From NCBI RefSeq assembly GCF_014673495.1, contig NZ_CP051006.1, positions 4,340,001-4,404,000 of the forward strand: a stretch of 64,000 nucleotides of DNA. Reading direction: 5' to 3'. The position numbers and the translations under genes were made by a program. Origin of the DNA: Streptomyces griseofuscus (lineage in GTDB: Bacteria > Actinomycetota > Actinomycetes > Streptomycetales > Streptomycetaceae). Positions 8,317 through 15,550 of the stretch are shown here, in pieces. Positions within the stretch are counted from its first letter, which is position 1. Every line of letters starts with the position of its first letter. The notes below the pieces were generated by a model, which did no database searches, was not told the origin of the DNA, and saw nothing but the letters and a program-made list of their open reading frames with translations.

Positions 8317-9033
8317 GTGACGGAGGCAGCGGAGCTTCCCCCCGCGCCCGAGCAGGCGCGCGAAGTATTCGGTGATCGCTTCGCCGATGCGGTGCGCTAC
8401 GCGGAGCTGCTCGCGGAGGCGGGCGTGCAGCGTGGTCTGATCGGCCCGCGGGAAGTCCCCCGCCTGTGGGAGCGGCACATCCTGAACTGCGCGGTGCTCT
8501 CCGAGGCCGTTCCCGAGGGCGTGACGGTCTGCGATGTGGGCTCCGGCGCCGGACTGCCGGGCATCCCGCTGGCCCTGGTCCGTGAGGATCTCAACATCAC
8601 CCTGCTGGAGCCGCTGCTGCGGCGCACCAACTTCCTCACCGAGGTCGTCGAGCTGCTCGGCCTGAACCATGTCACCGTCGTACGGGGACGTGCCGAGGAG
8701 GTTCTGGGCAAGCTGGCGCCGGTCCATGTGGTGACCGCCCGCGCCGTGGCCCCGCTGGACCGCCTGGCCACCTGGGGGATCCCGCTGCTGCGCCCGTACG
8801 GCGAGATGCTGGCCCTCAAGGGCGACACCGCGGAGGAGGAGCTGAAGGCATCCGCCACCGCGCTGAGCAAGCTCGGCGCGGTGGAGACCTCGATCCTCCA
8901 GGTGGGCGAGGGCATCGTGGACCCGCTGTCGACGGTGGTCCGGGTCGAGGTCGGCGAGAGCCCCGGTGGTGTGCGCTTCGCCGCCAAGCGGGCGAAGGCC
9001 GCGCGCACGGGCCGAGTACGTCGGCGCCGCTGA
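8317..9033 (+). CDS. rsmG: 16S rRNA (guanine-N7) methyltransferase RsmG (GidB)
   Basis: SAM-dependent methyltransferase for the 530-loop guanine of 16S rRNA; loss of this gene gives low-level streptomycin resistance in several bacteria. Start chosen at GTG 8317 behind GGAAGGA (8302–8308), giving 238 residues (MTEAAELPPAPEQAREVFGD). An alternative in-frame GTG at 8278 lacks a good ribosome-binding site. The SAM-binding motif is VCDVGSGAGLPGIPLAL (about residues 69–85) and the family hallmark is RAVAPL. The C-terminus is basic (KRAKAARTGRVRRRR). Confidence 0.95.
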   Translation: MTEAAELPPAPEQAREVFGDRFADAVRYAELLAEAGVQRGLIGPREVPRLWERHILNCAVLSEAVPEGVTVCDVGSGAGLPGIPLALVREDLNITLLEPLLRRTNFLTEVVELLGLNHVTVVRGRAEEVLGKLAPVHVVTARAVAPLDRLATWGIPLLRPYGEMLALKGDTAEEELKASATALSKLGAVETSILQVGEGIVDPLSTVVRVEVGESPGGVRFAAKRAKAARTGRVRRRR

Positions 9034-9331
9034 GCCGACTGGCCGTACTCCCACAAGCTGCCCGCCCACGCACGACGGAGTGTCGCGAGGACCCGGTCGC
9101 CGACGCTGTGCATCGTTGTTTCACGTGAAACGTCGCTCACTGTTGCACGGCATCATCAGTCGCGGCCGCGCGGCCGAACCCCGCGACCGGAAGCCCCTCG
9201 GTTCTCTCGGAAGAGGAGGCTCGGACTCTTCTGCCAGGTCGACTCCGTCCCCCGCAGGGGGCACGGAGTTGTCCACAGAGGTGGATTTCTCCACAGAAGA
9301 CCCGGCCTCACTGGTTCACGACCCCGAAGGC
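9034..9331 (+). promoter_or_regulatory. parAB upstream region with parS and DnaA boxes
   Basis: A 298-bp gap between rsmG and parA. It holds an exact parS (9118–9131), a perfect DnaA consensus TTGTCCACA at 9269–9277 and a one-mismatch box TTCTCCACA at 9287–9295. A two-mismatch box lies between them (9280–9288). The boxes end 37 bp upstream of the chosen parA start. The parA frame stays open through this region, but it codes for nothing recognisable. Confidence 0.6.
9118..9131. other. parS: parS site 1
   Basis: Exact 14-bp palindrome GTTTCACGTGAAAC, the Streptomyces ParB-binding site, between rsmG and parA. Confidence 0.95.
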
Positions 9332-10405
9332 ATGGGAGGCTCTGTTTATTGCGAGCCTGAAGTCGAGGAGAGTGAATCCTTGCGGTCCGACGCCAACATC
9401 GCGGGACCGATGACCGATCCGGTCCCCGGTCCCCGAACCGAGTCGATGGGGGCGGATGTTTCACGTGAAACACCGCCTCCGATGGACGACACCCCCATCG
9501 GTCGTGCGGCCCAACTGGCCGTGGAGGCTCTCGGCCGCGCCGGCGAAGGTCTGCCGCGACCGGAGCAGACGCGCGTCATGGTGGTCGCCAACCAGAAGGG
9601 TGGCGTGGGCAAGACGACGACGACCGTCAATCTTGCCGCCTCGCTGGCTCTGCACGGTGCCCGGGTGCTGGTGATCGACCTGGACCCGCAGGGCAACGCG
9701 TCCACGGCCCTCGGGATCGACCACCACGCCGAAGTTCCGTCGATCTATGACGTGTTGGTGGAGAGCAAGCCGCTCGCCGAGGTCGTCCAGCCCGTACCGG
9801 ACGTCGAAGGACTCTTCTGCGCCCCGGCCACCATCGATCTCGCCGGTGCGGAGATCGAGCTGGTGTCCCTGGTGGCCCGCGAAAGCCGTCTGGACCGCGC
9901 GATCCAGGCGTATGAGCAGCCGCTGGACTACATCCTCATCGACTGCCCGCCCTCGCTCGGCCTGTTGACGGTCAATGCGCTGGTGGCGGGCCAAGAGGTC
10001 CTTATCCCGATCCAGTGCGAGTACTACGCGCTGGAGGGTCTGGGCCAGTTGCTGCGCAATGTCGATCTGGTGCGGGGGCACCTCAACCCCGCCCTGCATG
10101 TATCGACCATCCTGCTCACCATGTACGACGGCCGGACGCGTCTCGCCTCCCAGGTCGCGGAAGAGGTGCGCAGCCACTTCGGCGAAGAGGTGCTGCGGAC
10201 GAGCATTCCCCGCTCGGTCCGTATCTCCGAGGCGCCGAGCTACGGGCAGACGGTGCTGACTTACGATCCTGGATCGAGCGGCGCCCTCTCGTATCTTGAG
10301 GCGGCCCGAGAAATCGCGCTGAGGGGCGTTGGCATCAGCTATGACGCGAGCCAGGCCCATATCGGCGCCCAGAGCGACCCGAGCATGGTGGAGGGGATCC
10401 AGTGA
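9332..10405 (+). CDS. parA: Chromosome partitioning ATPase ParA
   Basis: Deviant Walker-type ATPase that works with ParB to segregate origins; in Streptomyces it is needed for even partitioning into spores. Start chosen at ATG 9332 (MGGSVYCEPEVEESESLRSD), giving 357 residues. An upstream open frame to 8966 looks non-coding. The Walker A motif KGGVGKTTTT is at about residues 89–98, with VIDLDPQGNAS and YILIDCPPSLG following. An exact parS at 9458–9471 lies inside the gene and is translated as V-S-R-E-T in the variable N-terminal extension. It overlaps parB by 4 nt. Confidence 0.96.
   Translation: MGGSVYCEPEVEESESLRSDANIAGPMTDPVPGPRTESMGADVSRETPPPMDDTPIGRAAQLAVEALGRAGEGLPRPEQTRVMVVANQKGGVGKTTTTVNLAASLALHGARVLVIDLDPQGNASTALGIDHHAEVPSIYDVLVESKPLAEVVQPVPDVEGLFCAPATIDLAGAEIELVSLVARESRLDRAIQAYEQPLDYILIDCPPSLGLLTVNALVAGQEVLIPIQCEYYALEGLGQLLRNVDLVRGHLNPALHVSTILLTMYDGRTRLASQVAEEVRSHFGEEVLRTSIPRSVRISEAPSYGQTVLTYDPGSSGALSYLEAAREIALRGVGISYDASQAHIGAQSDPSMVEGIQ
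9458..9471. other. parS: parS site 2 (inside parA)
   Basis: Exact GTTTCACGTGAAAC within the parA reading frame, encoding VSRET at about residues 43–47. Confidence 0.95.
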
Positions 10406-11502
10406 GTGAGCGACGGAGGGGGTTGGGCCGAGGACTGGGCGCGTTGATCCCTCCTGCCCCGGTCGAGAAGAACCCGGTACCGGCCGCGTTGGGCGGCGGT
10501 GCGTCCGCCTCTCCCGCGGGCGTTCCGGTCCTGACCGCGGAGCGCGGAGTGGCCGCGGCGAAGGTGGCCACGCTGCCCTCGCCCTCCCAGGAAGCCGAGG
10601 AGCGATCGGCGGCCCCGGTCGCGGAGACGCCCGCGCCTCCGCTGGGCGCCCACTTCGCCGAGATCCCCCTGGACGCGATCACGCCGAACCCGCGCCAGCC
10701 GCGCGAGGTCTTCGACGAGGACGCCCTGCACGAGCTGATCACCTCCATCCAGGAGGTCGGTCTGCTCCAGCCGGTCGTCGTACGGCAGCTGGGCCCCGGC
10801 CGCTATGAGCTGATCATGGGCGAGCGCCGCTGGCGTGCCTGCCGTGAGGCCGGTCTGGAGGCCATCCCGGCGATCGTCCGGGCCACGGACGACGAGAAGC
10901 TCCTTCTGGACGCGCTGCTGGAGAACCTGCACCGCGCGCAGCTGAACCCGCTGGAAGAGGCCGCCGCCTATGACCAGTTGCTGAAGGACTTCAACTGCAC
11001 GCACGACCAGTTGGCCGACCGGATCGGGCGCTCCCGCCCGCAGGTCTCCAACACCCTGCGGCTGCTGAAGCTCTCGCCGACGGTGCAGAAGAGGGTCGCC
11101 GCCGGGGTGCTCTCCGCCGGGCATGCGCGGGCGCTGCTGTCCGTGGCGGACTCGGAGGAACAGGACCGGCTGGCCCATCGCATCGTGGCCGAGGGGCTGT
11201 CGGTGCGGGCCGTCGAGGAGATCGTGACCCTCATGGGCTCCCGGCCGCAGAAGCCGCAGCGCCCCAAGGGGCCGCGGGCCGGCTCCCGGCTCTCCCCCGC
11301 GCTGAACGAGCTGGCCACCCGGCTGTCGGACCGCTTCGAGACCCGGGTGAAGGTCGACCTCGGGCAGAAGAAGGGCAAGATCACCGTGGAGTTCGCCTCC
11401 ATTGATGACCTCCAGCGGATCCTGGGCACCCTCGCCCCGGGCGAGGGCCGGGTCCTGCCGAGCGACCTTCAGGAGAGCGCCGAAGAGGACCAGGACGACT
11501 GA
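10402..11502 (+). CDS. parB: Chromosome partitioning protein ParB
   Basis: CTP-dependent clamp that loads at parS and spreads to organise the origin region. 366 residues from GTG (MSERRRGLGRGLGALIPPAP), where GLGRGLGALIP is the N-terminal ParA-interacting motif. The ParB/Srx domain includes ITPNPRQPREVFDE and the CTP-binding box GERRWRACREAG near residue 140. The HTH region is TQAELADRIG-like (THDQLADRIGRSRPQVSNTL). A C-terminal dimerisation domain follows. The start overlaps the parA stop. A terminator lies at 11536–11586. Confidence 0.97.
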   Translation: MSERRRGLGRGLGALIPPAPVEKNPVPAALGGGASASPAGVPVLTAERGVAAAKVATLPSPSQEAEERSAAPVAETPAPPLGAHFAEIPLDAITPNPRQPREVFDEDALHELITSIQEVGLLQPVVVRQLGPGRYELIMGERRWRACREAGLEAIPAIVRATDDEKLLLDALLENLHRAQLNPLEEAAAYDQLLKDFNCTHDQLADRIGRSRPQVSNTLRLLKLSPTVQKRVAAGVLSAGHARALLSVADSEEQDRLAHRIVAEGLSVRAVEEIVTLMGSRPQKPQRPKGPRAGSRLSPALNELATRLSDRFETRVKVDLGQKKGKITVEFASIDDLQRILGTLAPGEGRVLPSDLQESAEEDQDD

Positions 11503-11535
11503 TCCCTGGACCCATCGACCCCCTGGGGTCAGGCG

Positions 11536-11586
11536 AAGAGCGGGCGTGTCCGGTGTGTACCGGAACACGGCCCGCTCTTTGCTTTG
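11536..11586 (+). terminator. parB terminator
   Basis: AAGAGCGGGC (11536–11545) pairs with GCCCGCTCTT (11570–11579). Further pairing occurs inside the loop and TGCTTTGC follows. It is well placed 33 bp after parB. Confidence 0.75.
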
Positions 11587-11699
11587 CGGCGGTATCGAGC
11601 GAATCGCATGGTGGATACGATGCGAGTGCTCAGGGAACGCAGTGTTCGAACGGCCGCTCGCGCCGCGGCGGCCGGTGAGGGAAGCGAGGAAGGGCCTTC

Positions 11700-12317
11700 A
11701 TGGGGCGTCGGCTGGTGCCGCTCACGTTGGACAACCTTCAGGACCTTCCCCAACGCTGTCGCTCATGTGTCTTCTGGGAGCTGGACCCCGTCAGCGGTGA
11801 GGCGGCGGTCAAGGGCGGCACGGCCGCCGTGGAGAAGGAGTCCTGGATCTCCGCCGTCCTGCTGGACTGGGGTTCCTGCGGCCGCGTGGTCTATGTCGAT
11901 GACGCACCGGTGGGCTATGTGCTCTACGCCCCTCCCGCCTATGTCCCGCGCTCGGCCGCCTTTCCCACGAGCCCGGTGTCACCGGACGCCGTCCAGCTGA
12001 TCACGGCCTTCATCAAGCCCGGCTATCAGGGACAGGGGCTCGGCCGGGTGCTGGTGCAGACGGTGGCCAAGGATCTGCTGCGCCGGGGCTTCAAGGCCAT
12101 AGAGGCATTCGGGGACGCCCGCTGGAAGGAGCCCGCCTGTCTGCTGCCGGCGGACCATCTTCTGGCCGTGGGCTTCAAGACGGTACGGCAGCATCCTCTG
12201 CATCCCCGGTTGCGGCTGGAACTGCGGTCGACGCTCTCCTGGAAGGAAGACGTCGAGATGGCGATCGACCGGCTGCTGGGTGCGGTGCAGAAGGAACCGG
12301 TGCTGCGGCCGCTGTAG
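11700..12317 (+). CDS. GNAT-family acetyltransferase downstream of parB
   Basis: Probable N-acetyltransferase of unknown substrate. 205 residues (MGRRLVPLTLDNLQDLPQRC). It has a central acetyl-CoA-type motif, IKPGYQGQGLGRVLVQTVAKDLLRRG (about residues 101–126, fitting Q/RxxGxG/A). A conserved N-terminal CRSCVFWELDPV segment has two Cys and could bind metal. Orthologues sit immediately after parB in Streptomyces as I recall the gene order. Its own terminator at 12329–12360 is shared with the convergent trxA. Confidence 0.85.
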   Translation: MGRRLVPLTLDNLQDLPQRCRSCVFWELDPVSGEAAVKGGTAAVEKESWISAVLLDWGSCGRVVYVDDAPVGYVLYAPPAYVPRSAAFPTSPVSPDAVQLITAFIKPGYQGQGLGRVLVQTVAKDLLRRGFKAIEAFGDARWKEPACLLPADHLLAVGFKTVRQHPLHPRLRLELRSTLSWKEDVEMAIDRLLGAVQKEPVLRPL

Positions 12318-12328
12318 CGGACACAGAC

Positions 12329-12360
12329 GAAGGGGCCGACCCATGGAGGTCGGCCCCTTC
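12329..12360. terminator. Bidirectional hairpin between GNAT gene and trxA
   Basis: GAAGGGGCCGAC (12329–12340) pairs perfectly with GTCGGCCCCTTC (12349–12360) over 12 bp with an 8-nt loop. It lies between convergent genes and directly beside parS site 3. Confidence 0.8.
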
Positions 12361-12363
12361 AAT

Positions 12364-12377
12364 GTTTCACGTGAAAC
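12364..12377. other. parS: parS site 3
   Basis: Exact GTTTCACGTGAAAC in the 61-bp gap between two convergent genes. It abuts the trxA stop codon. Confidence 0.95.
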
Positions 12378-12378
12378 A

Positions 12379-12708
12379 TCACTCGGCGATGAAGTCCTCG
12401 AGGTCGCGGACGATCGCGGCCTTGGGCTTGGCGCCGACGATGGTCTTGGCGACCTCGCCACCCTGGTAGACGTTCAGGGTCGGGATGGACATGACGCCGT
12501 ACTTGGCGGCCGTGGCCGGGTTCTCGTCGATGTTGAGCTTGACGATCTCGATCTTGTCGCCGTGCTCGGCCGCGATCGCCTCCAGGGAGGGGGCGATCTG
12601 GCGGCACGGACCGCACCAGGCGGCCCAGAAGTCCACCAGGACGGGCTTGTCGTTCTTGAGGACGTCCTCGTCGAAGGAGGCGTCGGTCACGTTCTTCAGG
12701 GCGGCCAC
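12379..12708 (-). CDS. trxA: Thioredoxin
   Basis: Small dithiol oxidoreductase that reduces cytosolic disulfides and is recharged by TrxB. 109 residues, with active site W31-C-G-P-C35 in FWAAWCGPCRQIAPSLEAI and the cis-proline motif MSIPT. It lies 57 nt downstream of trxB on the same strand, so the pair is probably one transcript. The pair sits at the end of the sigM locus as in mycobacteria. Confidence 0.97.
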   Translation of the reverse strand: MAALKNVTDASFDEDVLKNDKPVLVDFWAAWCGPCRQIAPSLEAIAAEHGDKIEIVKLNIDENPATAAKYGVMSIPTLNVYQGGEVAKTIVGAKPKAAIVRDLEDFIAE

Positions 12709-12765
12709 GCTGGGCTCCTTAACTTGATCGTGGGGCGGGGAGGGGGGAGGAAGCTGAGAGGAGCG

Positions 12766-13737
12766 TCAGACCGCGGCGGTCTTCTCGGGCTCGGCCTGGT
12801 CCTCGTCCGCGAGGGCGGCGAGGAAGCGCTCGGCGTCCAGGGCGGCGGAGCAGCCGGTGCCGGCCGCAGTGATCGCCTGACGGTAGGTGTGGTCGACAAC
12901 GTCACCGGCGGCGAAGACACCGGTCACATTGGTGCGGGTGGAGGGGGAGGCGACCTTCAGGTAGCCCTCCTCGTCGAGGTCCAGCTGACCCTTGAACAGC
13001 TCGGTGCGCGGGTCGTGGCCGATCGCGATGAACAGACCCGTCACGGGCAGCTCGGACAGCTCGCCGCTCTTGAGGTTGCGAAGCTTCAGGCCGGAGAGCT
13101 TCTGCTCGCCCTGGATCTCGGCGACCTCGCTGTCCCACACGAACTTGATCTTCGGGTCGCCGAAGGCGCGCTCCTGCATCGCCTTGGAGGCGCGCAGGGT
13201 GTCCCGGCGGTGGACGATCGTCACGGACTTGGCGAAGCGCGAGAGGAAGGTGGCCTCCTCCATCGCGGTGTCGCCGCCGCCGATCACGGCGATGTCCTGG
13301 TCCTTGAAGAAGAACCCGTCACAGGTGGCGCACCAGGAGACACCGCGGCCGGACAGCGCGTCCTCGTTCGGGAGGCCGAGCTTGCGGTGCTGGGAGCCGG
13401 TGGTGACGATGACGGCCTTGGCCTTGTGCACCGTGCCCGCGGTGTCGGTGACGGTCTTGATCTCCCCGGTGAGGTCGACCGAGACGATGTCGTCCGGGAT
13501 CAGCTCGGCACCGAAGCGCTCGGCCTGCGCCCGCATGTTGTCCATGAGGTCGGGGCCCATGATGCCGTCACGGAAGCCCGGGAAGTTCTCCACCTCGGTG
13601 GTGTTCATCAGTGCGCCACCGGCGGTGACGGCGCCCTCGAACACCAGGGGCTTCAGGGATGCGCGGGCGGTGTACAGCGCCGACGTATAGCCTGCGGGCC
13701 CGGAGCCGATGATGATCACATTACGGACATCGCTCAC
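12766..13737 (-). CDS. trxB: Thioredoxin reductase (NADPH)
   Basis: FAD enzyme that passes NADPH electrons to thioredoxin. 323 residues beginning MSDVRNVIIIGSGPAGYTSA, with the FAD-binding GxGxxG near residue 11. The redox motif CATCDG is at about residue 135, the NADPH-binding GGGDTAMEEA follows, and a C-terminal FAD motif GVFAAGDVVD is present. Its 147-nt upstream gap may hold a sigma-R-type promoter, since S. coelicolor trxBA is a known oxidative-stress target. I did not identify matching hexamers. Confidence 0.97.
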   Translation of the reverse strand: MSDVRNVIIIGSGPAGYTSALYTARASLKPLVFEGAVTAGGALMNTTEVENFPGFRDGIMGPDLMDNMRAQAERFGAELIPDDIVSVDLTGEIKTVTDTAGTVHKAKAVIVTTGSQHRKLGLPNEDALSGRGVSWCATCDGFFFKDQDIAVIGGGDTAMEEATFLSRFAKSVTIVHRRDTLRASKAMQERAFGDPKIKFVWDSEVAEIQGEQKLSGLKLRNLKSGELSELPVTGLFIAIGHDPRTELFKGQLDLDEEGYLKVASPSTRTNVTGVFAAGDVVDHTYRQAITAAGTGCSAALDAERFLAALADEDQAEPEKTAAV

Positions 13738-13884
13738 GGCTAGATTCCTCGTCTCTGGTCTGCGTCAGTCGACCGGGGAGAGGCCCTTTCGGGTCTCTCA
13801 CCCCACCCAACGGATCCTACGGGGCGCGCATTCCCGCTGTGTCCGGGCACACGCGCGCAGAGAACGACTGGCCGGTACCGGGGG

Positions 13885-14805
13885 TCAGGGACGAGCGACG
13901 GGTTGCTTCAGCAGAACCTTGCCGGCGGAGACGGGCTGTTGCCCGACACAGGCGGCGTCGACCACATAGGCCGTCACGCGCGCGCTGTCCTGGAGGTCGG
14001 GAAGGACGACGAGATAGGCACTCTTCCCGGCATAGGTACCGGTCTTCGCGGCCAGCGCCTGCTCGCCCCGGGGGACCGCCCGTCGGACGCACTCGGGGAC
14101 GGCGACCTGGGGCTGGAGGAGCGTGTTCGCGCTCTCGCCCGTCTGCGGGGTGTTCTGCCCGGAACGCGGCCGCTGGCTGTCCTCCCGCTGAGGACTCTTC
14201 TTCGTGGCCAGCAGATCCCGTACCTGGTTCTGGACGCTGCTTCCGGAAAACGCACCGGCGGACGCGCTGGGCTCGCCCTTGGCCGTCGTGGAGGAGGTGC
14301 CGCCGCCGAGCGACTGGAACACCAACGCACCGGCGCCCAGGACAGCGGCGGTCAGCACACCGCCCAGCACGAAGGCCCTGCGGCGGCGGCCGGGTCCGTT
14401 CTTCTTTCGGCCCGGCCCGGTCGCGGCCCCCGCCCGGCCGGCCGGGCGATCGACAGGACGGTCAGCGGGACGGTCGGTCGGCGCGGGTGCCGGGTGCTCG
14501 GTGGGGACCGATGTTTCACGTGAAACATGACCCGTGGAGTCCGGCCCGGAAGTGTTGAGCAAAGCCTCGGCGGCCAGGGCGGCATCGATGCGCTGGGCCA
14601 CGTCGACCGGCATCGGCTCCGGCGCCTGTGCGGATCCCAGCAGCCCCCGGATCTCCTCCAGGGAGGCGTAGACGTCCGCGCACAGCTCGCAGCCGCCCAG
14701 ATGGCGTCGTACGTCCGTGCCGCGCTCGGGCGGGAGAAGCCCCTCGGCGAGGTCGGAGATCTCGGTGACGTCCGGGTGCCCGGCCGTGGCCGTCGTCGAT
14801 GTCAC
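13885..14805 (-). CDS. Probable anti-sigma-M factor (RsmA-like, ZAS domain)
   Basis: Predicted membrane-anchored partner that holds the adjacent ECF sigma factor inactive. Start chosen at GTG 14805, behind GGAGGTGGGC, giving 306 residues that overlap the sigma gene by 4 nt. The N-terminal zinc-type anti-sigma signature is H-L-G-G-C-E-L-C (HX3CX2C, about residues 34–41). A single transmembrane segment FVLGGVLTAAVLGAGALVF follows a basic stretch, then an extracytoplasmic domain with two Cys. An exact parS (14513–14526) lies inside the gene and encodes VSRET in the linker. Naming follows the mycobacterial sigM–rsmA pair. Confidence 0.85.
   Translation of the reverse strand: MTSTTATAGHPDVTEISDLAEGLLPPERGTDVRRHLGGCELCADVYASLEEIRGLLGSAQAPEPMPVDVAQRIDAALAAEALLNTSGPDSTGHVSRETSVPTEHPAPAPTDRPADRPVDRPAGRAGAATGPGRKKNGPGRRRRAFVLGGVLTAAVLGAGALVFQSLGGGTSSTTAKGEPSASAGAFSGSSVQNQVRDLLATKKSPQREDSQRPRSGQNTPQTGESANTLLQPQVAVPECVRRAVPRGEQALAAKTGTYAGKSAYLVVLPDLQDSARVTAYVVDAACVGQQPVSAGKVLLKQPVARP
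14513..14526. other. parS: parS site 4 (inside anti-sigma gene)
   Basis: Exact GTTTCACGTGAAAC within coding sequence, read as VSRET in the low-complexity linker ahead of the transmembrane helix. Confidence 0.95.
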
Positions 14806-15524
14806 GCTCGCCCACCTCCGCCCTTCGCTACGGCTGAATCGGTCGGTCCCGCATGCGGGAGGCTCGCGTCGGAAGCCTCCGTTGCCGATGGGACGGATGT
14901 CCCTTCCACCCGGTTCCGGCCAGAACTGTTTTCTTCCGTGCTGCCGTGCCCGGGACGCAGATGGCTGAGCAGTGGCAGCAGCCGGGCTCTGCCCCGGGCG
15001 CACCGGCTCTTCACCGTGCCGGTCGGCACATCGAGGATCCGCGCGGCCTCGGCGACCGGGTAGCCCTGCATGTCCACGAGGACCAGCGCGGCCCGCTGCT
15101 CCGGCGCCAGGGTGCCCATCGCCTCGATCAGCTGGCGGTGCAGATCATTGCGCTCGGCCGGCGCGGACGCGGACTCGTGCGGCTCCAGCAGCTGCTCCAG
15201 CCGCTCGGTGTCGTCCACTGGGGCGGTCTTGCGCGTGGCCGCCTTGCGGGCGCGGTCCAGACAGGCGTTCACCGTGATCCGGTGCAGCCAGGTCGTCACC
15301 GCCGACTGGCCCCGGAAGGTGCCCGCGGCCCGGTAGGCGGACACCAGGGCGTCCTGCACCGCGTCGGCGGCCTCCTCGCGGTCCCCCAGCGTGCGCAGCG
15401 CGACCGCCCAGAGCCGGTCCCGATGCCGCCGTACGATCTCTCCGAAGGCGTCGGCGTCGCCCTGCACATGGCGGGCGAGCAGCTCCTGGTCGCTCACCCC
15501 GTCGTATCCGGCGTCCTCCGCCAT
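14802..15524 (-). CDS. sigM: ECF RNA polymerase sigma factor SigM
   Basis: Extracytoplasmic-function sigma factor. 240 residues from ATG 15524 (MAEDAGYDGVSDQELLARHV). Region 2 contains FGEIVRRHRDRLWAVALRTLGDREEAADAVQDALVSAYR. Region 4 contains LAPEQRAALVLVDMQGYPVAEAARILDVPTGTVKSRCARGRARL, a clear helix-turn-helix. A 50-residue acidic/Ser-rich tail follows. It is translationally coupled to the anti-sigma gene. The locus order matches mycobacterial mviN–sigM–rsmA–trxB–trxC, which is the basis for the name. Confidence 0.92.
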   Translation of the reverse strand: MAEDAGYDGVSDQELLARHVQGDADAFGEIVRRHRDRLWAVALRTLGDREEAADAVQDALVSAYRAAGTFRGQSAVTTWLHRITVNACLDRARKAATRKTAPVDDTERLEQLLEPHESASAPAERNDLHRQLIEAMGTLAPEQRAALVLVDMQGYPVAEAARILDVPTGTVKSRCARGRARLLPLLSHLRPGHGSTEENSSGRNRVEGTSVPSATEASDASLPHAGPTDSAVAKGGGGRA

Positions 15525-15550
15525 CTGCCCCTCCGGTCCGGGTAGCGAGG

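Noticed and set aside
8966..9331. N-terminal extension of parA
   Set aside because: It overlaps the end of rsmG, spans parS and DnaA boxes, and has no ParA-like sequence.
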